From the NCBI RefSeq assembly GCF_025860405.1, contig NZ_CP063785.1:5271390-5335389 (forward strand): DNA of 64,000 nucleotides, written 5' to 3'. Each line of letters opens with the position of its first letter. Positions within the stretch are counted from its first letter, which is position 1. Positions 18,104-27,399 of the stretch are shown piece after piece. The translations under genes were made by a program, and so were the position numbers. The notes under the pieces are model-generated. The model saw only the letters and a program-made list of their open reading frames with translations. It was not told where the DNA came from and searched no databases. Origin of the DNA: Tolypothrix sp. PCC 7712 (GTDB taxonomy: Bacteria; Cyanobacteriota; Cyanobacteriia; Cyanobacteriales; Nostocaceae).

Positions 18104-20413
18104 GTGTTAAGTCCTAAATATTACAGGCAAACTACATTTCGGGGTAAGCAATCCTATCTGAAAAACCGACTGTTTACTGCTGGGATGTTAGTGTTGGTTG
18201 TAATATCTCTCTCCAGTGGATTAGGCTACCGTTTTTATAATCAACCAAAACTGGATGTGGGAAAGGTAGCGCCTCAAACTCTCACCGCGCCTAATTCAGT
18301 CCATGTTGAAGATGTAAAAACGACAGCGGAAAAACGCCGAGAAGCGCGTAGTGGTGCATTGGCGGTGTGGGATGTCGATTCACAGGTGAATGAGCAAATT
18401 AAACAACATCTTGAGCAATTATTAGCAACAGGTGACCAAAGCCGCGATCAGTTGGGAAAATTTCCTATTATTAGAACTGCAATCTTGTCCACAGCCACGC
18501 AAACTTACTTGCGACAAGCACCAGAAACCCAATGGCAAACAGTATTGCAAACCTTGGAGAAAAATAGCAATCTGACTGGCTTAAATTCTGCTCAACAGCA
18601 AGCAGTCAAGAATTTGCGAAGTTATCGACAGTCTAACTCTTCTGTGGCTTTATCTCAAGTTTTAAAAGCGATCGCTCAAGCTCGTCAGCGCTATACTACC
18701 GCCCTCAATTCTCTGAGCGAAAATACCAGCGCTCAACCTCAAACCCTTTACGATGCTACTTTTTTGAATTTGTCTGATGCAGATTGGCAACAGGCTAAAA
18801 TCCAAATGCATCAAACTTTAGAGCGGATGTTAGCACAGGGTATCTATCCAGGTTTATCTGCTCATAACTTGAACTCTGCGATCGCAATGCAGGTAAGTGT
18901 CTCTGTTCCCAAGACAGCGCAACCTTTAGCAAACCGATTGCTATCAACGGTAATTATTCCCAACCTAATTAAAGATATTGAGCAAACTAAGGTAATTGCA
19001 GAAAAAGCAGCACAAGCTGTAGAACCGACAATAGTCAGCATTCAAAAAGGTGAGGCGATTGTTAAGGCGGGAGAAAAAATTACTCAGGCTGATTTTGTAC
19101 TATTAGACTACTTTCGCTTGAGCCAACGCAGCATCGACTGGCTGGAGCTAACGCGTTTCACAGCAATAGTAGGATTAGCAGTAGCTGTGTTTAGGTTAGT
19201 AGAAAGACGGTTTTATGCCAAGTTAAGAAGTAGCGATTATGCCTTAATCATTCTCCTCACGCTCAGTGCGCCGTTGCTGATATTTTTGACCAAATCATTT
19301 ACAGGCTTACCAGCCATCGGTTTACTGCTGGGTAGCTTTTACGGTTCGGCAATTGGCGGTACTGTGATGGGGTTGCTAGGAATATTACTTTCAATTGGCA
19401 CAGAACTGAGCTGGCATGATTTAATACCTAGCGCCACCAGTGGAATTCTGGGCGGATTAATGGCGGGACAATGGCGATTTCCGGGGAGAGAAGCACCACG
19501 AATGCGAGAGGAATTAGCTACCTTGGGAATTTTAATTGGGTTGACCCAGGGAGGTGTTTACTTATTAGTGAATACTGCGATCGCTCCTCTTTGGTATGCT
19601 GTTCTGGGTACAGCCATGCTCAATGGTTTGGCTGGGTTACTTTGGAGCATCTTAGCCCTAGGAATTAGCCCTTACCTAGAAACTGTATTTGATTTAGTCA
19701 CACCAATTCGTTTAGCTGAATTGTCCAATCCCAATAGGCCTTTATTAAAACGCCTCGCCCATGAAACTCCAGGGACTTTTCAGCACACATTGTTTGTAGC
19801 CACCCTAGCAGAAGCAGCAGCCAGAGCATTACATTGTCATGTTGAACTGGTACGGGCTGGAGTTCTCTATCATGACATCGGGAAAATGCACGATCCCCTA
19901 GGGTTTATTGAAAACCAAATGGCAGGCCCGAATAAACATGATGCGATTAACGATCCCTGGAAAAGCGCGGAAATAATTAAAAAGCACGTGAGTGAAGGGT
20001 TGGTTATGGCTCGTCAGTATAAGCTACCTAGTGCTATTCAGGCTTTTATTCCCGAACACCAAGGCACGATTTTGATTGCATATTTCTACAATGAAGCCCA
20101 GAAACAACAGCAACATCATCCTGAAATAGTGTTGCACGAATCAGATTTTCGCTATGACGGCCCGATTCCCCAGTCAAAAGAAACGGGAATTGCCATGCTA
20201 GCTGACGCTTGTGAAGCCGCGTTGCGATCGCTCAAAGATGCAACCCCAGAAGCAGCACTAGCAATGGTCAACAAAATCCTGAAAGCACGTTGGCAGGATC
20301 ATCAGTTGGTAGATTCAGGATTAACCAGGGAAGAAATGTCTCAAATTGCTTATATTTTTGTCCAGGTTTGGCAGCAATTTCATCACAAACGCATCCCTTA
20401 TTCTAAATCCTAG
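18104..20413 (+). CDS. 7TM-HD family phosphohydrolase (PgpH/YqfF-like)
   Basis: 769 residues from a GTG at 18104. The N-terminus holds one membrane helix (about 26-44), then a ~270-residue extracytoplasmic domain, seven close-packed hydrophobic helices (about 345-545) and a C-terminal HD domain. HD motifs are HETPGTFQHTLFVA, LYHDIGKMHDP (the HD pair), KKHVSEG and EHQGT. Homologues (PgpH of Listeria) degrade cyclic di-AMP to pApA, so a role in c-di-AMP turnover is likely by family. The start is uncertain because no strong ribosome-binding site precedes GTG. Confidence 0.88.
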   Translation: MLSPKYYRQTTFRGKQSYLKNRLFTAGMLVLVVISLSSGLGYRFYNQPKLDVGKVAPQTLTAPNSVHVEDVKTTAEKRREARSGALAVWDVDSQVNEQIKQHLEQLLATGDQSRDQLGKFPIIRTAILSTATQTYLRQAPETQWQTVLQTLEKNSNLTGLNSAQQQAVKNLRSYRQSNSSVALSQVLKAIAQARQRYTTALNSLSENTSAQPQTLYDATFLNLSDADWQQAKIQMHQTLERMLAQGIYPGLSAHNLNSAIAMQVSVSVPKTAQPLANRLLSTVIIPNLIKDIEQTKVIAEKAAQAVEPTIVSIQKGEAIVKAGEKITQADFVLLDYFRLSQRSIDWLELTRFTAIVGLAVAVFRLVERRFYAKLRSSDYALIILLTLSAPLLIFLTKSFTGLPAIGLLLGSFYGSAIGGTVMGLLGILLSIGTELSWHDLIPSATSGILGGLMAGQWRFPGREAPRMREELATLGILIGLTQGGVYLLVNTAIAPLWYAVLGTAMLNGLAGLLWSILALGISPYLETVFDLVTPIRLAELSNPNRPLLKRLAHETPGTFQHTLFVATLAEAAARALHCHVELVRAGVLYHDIGKMHDPLGFIENQMAGPNKHDAINDPWKSAEIIKKHVSEGLVMARQYKLPSAIQAFIPEHQGTILIAYFYNEAQKQQQHHPEIVLHESDFRYDGPIPQSKETGIAMLADACEAALRSLKDATPEAALAMVNKILKARWQDHQLVDSGLTREEMSQIAYIFVQVWQQFHHKRIPYSKS

Positions 20414-21591
20414 ACATACGCTAAGGATGCTACCGGCAATAATTCCACAGGTAAACAACTTTTTGAAAAAGTCGGGTATTTAAATATCGCCAAAGTAAGT
20501 GGCATTAATCATTGAGTTTAAAAAATATATAGTATTCCCTATTCTTTAAACTTATTTTATTTGAACAATAAATTGTTGATTATTTATATTATTTACCCAC
20601 CAATTTGATGTTTGCTATAGACAATCTCATCTGTATGATTATTCCTTCCTGCTTTTAGCGCTGATAATTTGATTTTACTCTCCCCTGATCACAAAAGCTC
20701 CAAGAATGCGAGAATAAAGTGTGGGGTTGAGCGCCTGCAATCAATAGTCGAGTCTGATTAACTTATACAAATTAAATCTCAATTCTATAGTATGGTTATT
20801 GGCGTACCAATACAGTTCGGTTAAGGGGTAAAGGGAAAAGGGGAAAAGGATTGAATTCACCCTTACCCTTTTCCCTTTCCCCTTTTCCCAAATCACGAGG
20901 GAGATGCAAAATACTTATCCGAACCGTATTGAGTGCCGTACTGCTTTAATAAACAAAATATCTGTATTATGATGGTTGGTTTTGATTTGATATTCAAGAT
21001 GCGATCGCTTAAATTTTTTCGCTTCAATATCCGGGAACTACTTGTGCGCGATCGTCGTGATTAATATCTATACATGACCAGTACTGGCGGTGATATTTGT
21101 GTTCACCAACTATTTTTCCCTAAAATTCACCTGGCTACTCTTGCTCACAATCTAGACCTTGGTGTAGTCTGAGGTTTTTATTATCCTTGAAAAAATCTTT
21201 GCTTAGTTGTCTCTATAGATACAATAACTATGCTATTCTAGTCAATTTCATATAGACATCAGGGCTATTAACCATCTAATATTGGCTGTTCATTACTGGA
21301 AAACTGTGCTGTTAATTGCCCAATTTTCAGCATAATAGTTCATCTTTACAAGAAAAGTTGATGATAGCTATACCATCCCATATACTATGCATTTTCGTCA
21401 CTAAATGCCTATATACTAGACTAGACTTTGAACAAGTTGATATTTTTGTTAATTGTGATACCAGCAACTATTAATTTTTAGAGGAAATACTAGCAAAAAT
21501 ACATTTTTTAAGGTTTAGTAAAAACTAGATCCAGTATCATCAAACAACCGAAAACTTCATGTGGTGTGATAATCAAGAGAGGAGTGAAAAC
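20414..21591. other. Long AT-rich spacer before the squalene-synthase-like gene
   Basis: About 1.18 kb with no credible open frame. It contains a small inverted-repeat element at 20809-20930. No tRNA, riboswitch or terminator was recognised. Its length and AT content suggest regulatory or decayed sequence. Confidence 0.55.
20809..20930. repeat. Small MITE-like element with AATACAGTTCGG ends
   Basis: The ends AATACAGTTCGG (20809-20820) and CCGAACCGTATT (20919-20930) are inverted repeats with one mismatch. The interior is a purine arm (AAGGGGTAAAGGGAAAAGG) followed by its complement, so the 122-bp unit could fold into one long hairpin. Confidence 0.7.
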
Positions 21592-22422
21592 ATGGATTTA
21601 CGTCAAGACGCACTGCAAATCCTGAAGGAAACTAGTCGAACTTTTTATATACCAATTAGTATTTTACCATCGGGATTACAAGAAGCAGTAGCGTCAGCAT
21701 ACTTGTGTATGCGAGCTATTGATGAAATTGAAGATCATCCAGAACTGGATAACCAAACTAAAGCGCAGCTATTAAGAACAATTAGCTTGACATTACAAGC
21801 AGGCGTAGATGGCTTTGCGGTTGATGCCTTCTCCTCAGGATTTAGTGGTTACGAGAATACTTTAGCAGAAGTTACCCTCGGAATTAGAGAATGGTCAATA
21901 TTAGCACCTGAATCGATCGCACCTCGAATTTGGGATGCAACCGCTGCAATGGCAGACCGGATGGCGTACTGGGCCGAACAAAATTGGCAGATTAAAACAG
22001 AATCGGATTTAGATCGTTACACATTTGGGGTTGCAGGGGCGGTGGGGTTACTATTATCAGATTTATGGGCTTGGTATGACAGCACAGAAACTAACCGCAC
22101 TCAAGCTATAGGTTTTGGACGTGGCTTACAAGCAGTGAATATCCTACGTAATCACGCGGAAGATTTGAAACGGGGTGTAGACTTTTATCCTGAAGGTTGG
22201 ACTGCCGCAAATATGCATGAATACGCACGCCGCAATTTAGCCTTGGCTGATGCTTACACTAAACACCTGCCACCCAGCCCTGCTTTAGACTTTTGCCAAA
22301 TTCCCCTCACTTTGGCACATGGAACCCTGGATGCCTTAGCTAACGGTAAAGAAAAACTCAGCCGTCACGATGTTTTGGCACTCCTGAAGAAATTTATCGA
22401 TGTGAATATGAAAGCTAGCTGA
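21592..22422 (+). CDS. Squalene/phytoene synthase-family protein (probable squalene synthase)
   Basis: 276 residues from ATG 21592, chosen because GAGGAG sits at the right distance; an ATG at 21559 adds 11 unlike residues. The family condenses two prenyl diphosphates head to head. The first Asp-rich motif is RAIDEIEDH (about 41-49), and the second is NILRNHAEDLKRG, where the usual NxxRD has Asn in place of the first Asp. hpnJ and hpnK follow on the same strand, so supplying squalene for hopanoids is more likely than phytoene for carotenoids. That is inference from context. Confidence 0.8.
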   Translation: MDLRQDALQILKETSRTFYIPISILPSGLQEAVASAYLCMRAIDEIEDHPELDNQTKAQLLRTISLTLQAGVDGFAVDAFSSGFSGYENTLAEVTLGIREWSILAPESIAPRIWDATAAMADRMAYWAEQNWQIKTESDLDRYTFGVAGAVGLLLSDLWAWYDSTETNRTQAIGFGRGLQAVNILRNHAEDLKRGVDFYPEGWTAANMHEYARRNLALADAYTKHLPPSPALDFCQIPLTLAHGTLDALANGKEKLSRHDVLALLKKFIDVNMKAS

Positions 22423-22625
22423 TGAGGGACTGGGGACTGGGGGCAGGGGGATGAGGTAGATGAGGGGGATGAGGAAGATGAGGGAGATGAGGGAGATGAA
22501 GGGACAACGAGACAGGGAGAAATTACTCATTACCCATTACTCATTACTCATTGCCCAATGCCCCATGCCCCATGCCCAATGCCCAATGCCCAATGCCCCA
22601 TGCCCAATTTCCATTACCCATTACC
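22423..22625. repeat. STRR arrays before hpnJ
   Basis: GGGGGATGAG/GGGAGATGAG units (about 22430-22505) are followed by ATTACTC units and ATGCCCA/ATGCCCC heptamers (about 22525-22625). They fill the whole gap up to the hpnJ ribosome-binding site. Confidence 0.85.
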
Positions 22626-22645
22626 TTAACTAAGGAGAGCTATCA

Positions 22646-24097
22646 ATGAAGAAAACTTTGTTCCTCAGTCCTCCTTCTTTTGATGGATTTGACGGTGGTG
22701 CAGGTTCGCGATATCAAGCTAAACGCGAAATTACTTCCTTTTGGTATCCCACATGGCTAGCGCAACCGGCGGCTTTAGTGCCGGGTAGTAAGCTTGTGGA
22801 TGCGCCGCCGCATGGACAGACTGTGGAAGATGTGCTGAAAATCACTAAGGATTACGAATTGGTAATCATGCACACTAGTACACCTTCATTAGCTAATGAT
22901 GTGAAGTGTGCTGAGGCCATTAAAGCCCAAAATCCAGATGTGCAGATTGGTTTTGTTGGGGCCCATGTGGCAGTATTGCCAGAGCAAACACTGCAGGATC
23001 ATCCAGTTATTGATTTTGTTTGTCGCAATGAATTTGACTATACCTGCAAAGAACTAGCTGAGGGTCTACCTTGGGAAGACATTAAAGGTCTTAGCTATCG
23101 CGATAAATACTCTAATATCCGCCACAATGAGGAACGTCCATTAATTCATGACTGGGATGCTATGCCCAGTGTGCTTCCTACCTATGCCCGTGACTTAGAT
23201 ATTACCAAATACTTCATCGGCTACTTACTGCATCCTTACATTTCCTTCTACACTGGGCGCGGTTGTCCGGCAAAATGCACCTTCTGCCTTTGGCCGCAGA
23301 CAATTGGCGGTCACCTCTACCGTCATAAAAGCCCAGAAGTTGTAGGACGGGAAATGGAAGAAGCTAAAGCCATCTTTGGTGACAAGGTGCGGGAGTATAT
23401 GTTTGATGATGATACCTTTACCATCGACAAACATCGTGCGATCGCAATTAGCGAACACATGAAGCGGCTCAAACTCACTTGGAGTTGTAACGCTCGTGCC
23501 AATTTAGACTACGATACCCTAAAAACTCTGCGCGACAACGGTCTGCGCTTGCTGCTTGTTGGTTTTGAATCTGGTAACCAAGATATTCTCAACCGCATTA
23601 AAAAAGGCATCAAGCTGGAAGTGGCGCGGGAATTTATGAAAAACTGCCATAAGCTAGGGATCACTGTGCATGGCACTTTCATTATTGGTCTACCAATTGA
23701 AACTCAAGAAACAGTAGAAGAGACAATTCGCTTCGCTTGCGAACTCAGTCCCCATACAATTCAAGTCTCAATTGCTGCACCATATCCCGGTACAGAACTT
23801 TACGAACAAGCCCAAGCTAACGGTTGGTTTACTAACCAATCTTTGGTAGCTAACTCCGGTATTCAAACCTCAACATTGCAATATCCCACGCTTTCCAGTG
23901 AAGAAATCGAAGACGCAGTTGAGCGTATGTATCGGAAATTCTACTTCCGTCCCAAAGCAATTATCCCCATTGTCAAGGAAATGCTTACAGACCGCCAGAT
24001 GATGGTACGTCGCCTGCGCGAAGGCGGAGAGTTCTTCTCCTACCTGAGAGAACGCCGTAATCAGCAGACTGCTGCACACGCGGGGGTTGGGGAGTAG
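22646..24097 (+). CDS. hpnJ: Hopanoid-associated radical SAM protein HpnJ
   Basis: 483 residues. An N-terminal B12-binding-type domain (about 1-150) is followed by a radical SAM core with the cluster motif CPAKCTFC (CxxxCxxC) near residue 206, then a C-terminal extension. The N-terminus MKKTLFLSPPSFDGFDGG and the overall pattern match the HpnJ family. In Burkholderia, HpnJ with HpnI and HpnK is needed to make bacteriohopanetetrol cyclitol ether, where HpnJ is thought to contract or rearrange the sugar ring. A strong AAGGAGAG ribosome-binding site precedes the ATG. hpnK follows after an STRR array. Confidence 0.9.
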   Translation: MKKTLFLSPPSFDGFDGGAGSRYQAKREITSFWYPTWLAQPAALVPGSKLVDAPPHGQTVEDVLKITKDYELVIMHTSTPSLANDVKCAEAIKAQNPDVQIGFVGAHVAVLPEQTLQDHPVIDFVCRNEFDYTCKELAEGLPWEDIKGLSYRDKYSNIRHNEERPLIHDWDAMPSVLPTYARDLDITKYFIGYLLHPYISFYTGRGCPAKCTFCLWPQTIGGHLYRHKSPEVVGREMEEAKAIFGDKVREYMFDDDTFTIDKHRAIAISEHMKRLKLTWSCNARANLDYDTLKTLRDNGLRLLLVGFESGNQDILNRIKKGIKLEVAREFMKNCHKLGITVHGTFIIGLPIETQETVEETIRFACELSPHTIQVSIAAPYPGTELYEQAQANGWFTNQSLVANSGIQTSTLQYPTLSSEEIEDAVERMYRKFYFRPKAIIPIVKEMLTDRQMMVRRLREGGEFFSYLRERRNQQTAAHAGVGE

Positions 24098-24104
24098 GGA
24101 TTGG

Positions 24105-24255
24105 GGAGATGAGGGGGATGAGGGGGATGAGGGGGATGAGGGAGAAATAACAAAAACCAATTACCAAATGACAAATGACAAATGACAAATGACAAATGAC
24201 AAATGACAAATGACAAATGACAAATGACAAATGACAAATGACAAATGACCAATGA
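24105..24255. repeat. STRR arrays abutting the hpnK start
   Basis: GGGGGATGA units (24105-24142) are followed by about 11 heptamers of AAATGAC (24165-24250). The last degenerate unit, CAATGAC, supplies the ATG of hpnK. Reverse-strand frames across it (24061-24329) are repeat artefacts. Confidence 0.92.
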
Positions 24256-25109
24256 CAAAAGCCCGCCATGTAATTATTAATGCTGATGACTTTGGCTTTT
24301 CTGCTGGGGTCAATCAAGCAATTATTCAAGCTTATGAACAGGGTGTATTAACTAGTACCAGTTTGATGGTAACTGGAGATGCTGCCGGAGATGCGATCGC
24401 TTGGGCAAGTAATCACCCTAATTTGGCTGTTGGTCTGCATTTAGTGCTGGTGTGCGGTCGGGCTGTTCTCCCACCCTCCCAAATTCCCCATTTGGTAAAC
24501 TCTCAGGGTAATTTCTCCGATAGTCCTTTTCACGCTGGGTTACGCTATCAATTTAATTCTGCTGCTCGTGAGGAATTGCGGCAAGAAATCCGCGCCCAGT
24601 TAACAAAATTCCGCGACTCTGGGCTGACTCTTTCTCATGTGGATGGGCATTTACATTTACATACTCATCCCGTAGTAATGCGGATATTAGTGGAATTAGC
24701 CCAGGAATTTAATATTCGCGTCATCCGTTTGCCATCGGAAGAACTAGCAATGACTCTCAAGCTTGACCGCACTGGACTATTTAATAAATTAGTCTGGTCA
24801 GGGGTATTTGGCAGACTCCGCAGCTATGGTGAAAGTTTACTCAAAGCACACGGTATTAAATACGCCGATCGCGTTTATGGATTGCTGCAAACTGGAAATA
24901 TGAGTGAGGAATACTTGCTAGGTCTAATTCCACAAATTCAAGCAGACTTAGTAGAGATTTATTCCCATCCCGCAGTCATTCAACCAGGCGAACCACTAAA
25001 CGGCCCATCAGGAGCCGGTGAAGTAGAACTTGCAGCGTTATTGAGTAAGCAGGTGCGCCAAGCACTGACAGCTAGCGGTTTTGAATTAACTAACTACTAC
25101 CAAATTTAA
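24252..25109 (+). CDS. hpnK: Hopanoid-associated deacetylase HpnK (YdjC/ChbG family)
   Basis: 285 residues. YdjC-family metal-dependent carbohydrate deacetylase fold: NADDFGFSAGVNQAI at the N-terminus supplies the metal-binding Asp pair, GLHL and HVDGHLHLHTHP supply His ligands. In the cyclitol ether pathway of other bacteria HpnK is thought to deacetylate the N-acetylglucosaminyl bacteriohopanetetrol made by HpnI, before HpnJ acts. The ATG at 24252 follows the STRR array immediately, so no normal Shine-Dalgarno is present. HpnI, HpnG and HpnH are not in the window. Confidence 0.88.
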   Translation: MTKARHVIINADDFGFSAGVNQAIIQAYEQGVLTSTSLMVTGDAAGDAIAWASNHPNLAVGLHLVLVCGRAVLPPSQIPHLVNSQGNFSDSPFHAGLRYQFNSAAREELRQEIRAQLTKFRDSGLTLSHVDGHLHLHTHPVVMRILVELAQEFNIRVIRLPSEELAMTLKLDRTGLFNKLVWSGVFGRLRSYGESLLKAHGIKYADRVYGLLQTGNMSEEYLLGLIPQIQADLVEIYSHPAVIQPGEPLNGPSGAGEVELAALLSKQVRQALTASGFELTNYYQI

Positions 25110-25147
25110 AATCTGCTTTGTTTCAGGTGTTTGGTGTTTGTCACTAT

Positions 25148-25206
25148 TACCAATTACCCATTACCCATTCCCCATTACCCATTACCCATTACCCATTCCC
25201 CATTCC
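25148..25206. repeat. STRR array, ATTACCC/ATTCCCC
   Basis: ATTACCC and ATTCCCC heptamers lie between the convergent hpnK and DUF2237 stops. Two overlapping frames read across them and are rejected as genes. Confidence 0.85.
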
Positions 25207-25578
25207 CTATTTCCCCCCTACAGCGTGTTTTTTCATATCGTCTAAATTACAGACTTCCAAAGCTCGAGAATGGGTTGATGCAAGCACAACGGGGGGAGCA
25301 ACGCCAGCTTCTAGCGCTTCTTGCCAACGAGCCGCACATAAACACCAGCGATCGCCTGGCTGCAATCCGGGAAAATTAAATTGAGGAACAGGTGTGCTGA
25401 GGTCGTTTCCTTGAGATTTAGTAAATTCTAAAAATTCTGCTGTCATTTGAGCACATACAACGTGCATCCCAAAATCTTGACCCCCTGTATTGCACACCCC
25501 ATCTCGGTAATAACCAGTCATCGGAGAAGTACAACAAATCTCCAGATTGGTTCCTAGTACGTTCTTCGCTTCTGCCAT
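25207..25578 (-). CDS. DUF2237 family protein
   Basis: 123 residues from the ATG at 25578, which has GAGGTG close upstream; a GTG two codons earlier is less likely. The sequence pattern NVLGTNLEICCTSPMTGYYRDG ... DFGMHVVCAQMTAEFL ... PGDRWCLCAARWQEAL is that of the DUF2237 family. Several conserved Cys residues (CC, C in NTG region, VVC, WCLC) suggest redox or metal chemistry, but no function is established. The gene converges with hpnK. Confidence 0.87.
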   Translation of the reverse strand: MAEAKNVLGTNLEICCTSPMTGYYRDGVCNTGGQDFGMHVVCAQMTAEFLEFTKSQGNDLSTPVPQFNFPGLQPGDRWCLCAARWQEALEAGVAPPVVLASTHSRALEVCNLDDMKKHAVGGK

Positions 25579-26175
25579 AAACACCTCAGCTTTAGTCAGT
25601 TCATCCTGTTATTAAACTAATACCAATTGAAGGGGCATGGGGCATGGGGCATTGGGCATTGGTAATTATCCATTAGTGTCAACTTAAGCTAAAAGCTATA
25701 GAGGGTGGGCGTTGTACAAATACCTCGCGCCCTCATCCCCTAACCCCTTCTCCCGCAGGAGAAGGGGAATTAAATCTCTTGCTCCCCTCTCCTGGTGGGA
25801 GAGGGGTTGGGGGTGAGGGCAAAAACCTTGCACAAGAGCGGGTTTCACATTAAGTTGACACAGGTGGTAATTATCTCTCCCCTTGTCTCCTATCCTGCAG
25901 GTTCGCCTTTAGGCATTCTCGTAGAGTAGCCGCAAAGCGTCTACATCCCCCTCATCTCCAAATAGAGGTTTTAATCTACACACTAAATGCATAAGCAATC
26001 GACATTCTCTAAAGATGTAGACTCTGCCATATAAGGAATAAATTGAATACTCTAAAGGCTTATCTCTTAAGGAATAGGTGATTTTGCACTTAATAATTAC
26101 GTACTTTTACTGTAGCAACACAGTGTAACACCCGTGTAATCTGGAGCGCAATGTCTTTTCATTATCTCAACCATT
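25579..26175. other. Spacer with family A MITE copy 2
   Basis: About 600 bp. It contains GGGGCAT STRR units (25630-25668), the MITE at 25676-25861 and a degenerate tract at about 25895-25945 (TTCGCCTTTAGGCATTCTCGTAGAGTAGCCGCAAAGCG type). The remaining ~200 bp before the next gene is AT-rich and probably carries its promoter. Confidence 0.6.
25676..25861. repeat. MITE-like family A, copy 2 (inverted)
   Basis: 186 bp with intact ends GTGTCAACTTAA and TTAAGTTGACAC, in the opposite orientation to copy 1. The interior reads the same CCTCGCGCCCTCATCCCC ... GGGGGTGAGGGC palindrome with only scattered changes. Confidence 0.85.
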
Positions 26176-26466
26176 GTGAAATCCATCCTACAGACCTATT
26201 TAGAACAAGAAATCTGGGTATTAATCAGAGATAAATGGTATTTCGCCACAGTTATCGGAGTTTGGGATGATTTGTTGTGGTTCAAGCACAGAACTTACAA
26301 CAAAGAGACAGAGGAAGATACTCTGTGGGAAATGATTGTCAAAATCAGTGAAGTAATTGCGATTGATAAAGTTCAGTCTGTTGTTAGCAGAAAACCAGAC
26401 GTATTTATTTCTCGTCTACTGGAAACTGATAAAAACATAACTAATCCTCAAGAGCATGAAAGCTAG
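26176..26466 (+). CDS. Conserved hypothetical protein, small beta-rich
   Basis: 96 residues from a GTG start. I do not recognise a named family. The central part (EIWVLIRDKWYFATVIGVWDDLLWFKHR) alternates hydrophobic and polar residues like a small beta barrel, followed by an acidic linker and a short polar tail. Composition and codon use look normal for a real gene. There is no obvious operon partner: upstream is a MITE-containing spacer and downstream a different repeat element. Confidence 0.55.
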   Translation: MKSILQTYLEQEIWVLIRDKWYFATVIGVWDDLLWFKHRTYNKETEEDTLWEMIVKISEVIAIDKVQSVVSRKPDVFISRLLETDKNITNPQEHES

Positions 26467-26548
26467 CGCTTGATATGTTAAGAGGAAAGGGGTCATGGGG
26501 AAGGCGTAAAGACGATTTCGTAATTTCTCCCTTGTCTTCTAAATATGT

Positions 26549-26674
26549 AGGACTTACGCAAAAGTCACGGAATTACGTCATTACGAGCGTAGCGACGTAA
26601 TCCCCTAAAACTATGGGATTGCTTCCCTACACTACGTTCCGGTCGCAATGACAAATTTTGCTTGCGTAAGTCCT
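26549..26674. repeat. MITE-like element with AGGACTTACGCAA ends
   Basis: A 126-bp unit with perfect 13-bp terminal inverted repeats, AGGACTTACGCAA and TTGCGTAAGTCCT. The interior contains CATTACGAGCGTAGCGACG and its partner TCGCAATGAC. This end sequence is widespread in cyanobacterial small elements as far as I recall. Confidence 0.85.
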
Positions 26675-26747
26675 GATATGAATAATCCGGAATTGATCAA
26701 CTTAACTTGAAGTGTTAATTGTCTTTTTCATACCTTGTGTATGGCAA

Positions 26748-26782
26748 CGCACCCAGGAATTCGTTTAGAATTTCTGGGTGCG
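26748..26782. terminator. Strong hairpin upstream of the 145-aa gene
   Basis: CGCACCCAG pairs with CTGGGTGCG and the stem extends through AATTC/GAATT with one bulge, around a GTTTA loop. No T-run follows on the plus strand, so it may terminate imperfectly, act as an mRNA 5' structure or be a repetitive palindrome. Confidence 0.55.
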
Positions 26783-26884
26783 CTTAGTAGGATTTGAAAC
26801 ATCCTATCCTAGGTTGTATTTTCCTGGCTGCTCAGAAAACTAGTTGAATAAAAATTAAGTAGTGTGAAATTAAGGAGGAATTAA

Positions 26885-27322
26885 ATGGGACTGAGCGAAG
26901 AACTCTTGAACCCAAACAAAAAAGACTTGCTTGTAGATGACTGCTGCACGATGATCGAAAAACAGATCGCTTCAAAGTCAGGTTTAGGTGGTATGGCCCT
27001 CAAAACTGCCTTTGCTGCACTTAAGGGCGTTAAACCAGGATATATCCCTTACGTTGTTGAGCAGCTGCTACCACAGTGCTTCACAGCAATCGATCCCATC
27101 TGGAGTGAAGGCGTACAGAAGGGCGATCCGGTAGATTACTTGGTTGAAAGCCGCTCTCGCGCCGCTGATGCACTGCTAAGTGTTACAGATCAGAGGGTAC
27201 AAAAGAGTACTCGCTCCATTGTTCGCGGGACTTATGACAAGTTTCGCGGTTCTGCCAAGCAATATGTTGAGGACGCAGTGCCGGATTTTGCTCAGGTTAT
27301 AGGTAAGCACGCTCAAAACTAA
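26885..27322 (+). CDS. Conserved cyanobacterial protein of unknown function
   Basis: 145 residues, preceded by an excellent ribosome-binding site (AAGGAGG, 6-nt spacing). The protein is predicted mostly helical, with a hydrophobic centre GLGGMALKTAFAALKGVKPGYIPYVVEQLLP and a charged C-terminal half. I believe it belongs to a small DUF family found in filamentous cyanobacteria (DUF6918-like), but I cannot verify that. No catalytic motif or signal peptide is seen. Confidence 0.68.
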   Translation: MGLSEELLNPNKKDLLVDDCCTMIEKQIASKSGLGGMALKTAFAALKGVKPGYIPYVVEQLLPQCFTAIDPIWSEGVQKGDPVDYLVESRSRAADALLSVTDQRVQKSTRSIVRGTYDKFRGSAKQYVEDAVPDFAQVIGKHAQN

Positions 27323-27399
27323 GCAAATAATTAGTAATTCGTAGTTTGTAATTCGTAATTAAATTAACTACTGGCTTACCTAAATGGGATGGGGCATTG

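Larger units (their letters stand above)
26467..26884. other. Spacer with MITE-like element and terminator-like hairpin
   Basis: 418 bp. It holds a 126-bp inverted-repeat element (26549-26674) and a strong hairpin (26748-26782). An AAGGAGGAATTAA ribosome-binding site for the next gene ends at 26884. Confidence 0.7.

Noticed and set aside
24061..24329. Reverse frames of repeated Leu/Ser/Phe/Val/Ile/Cys/His residues
   Set aside because: They are translations of STRR heptamers on the opposite strand of hpnJ-hpnK.
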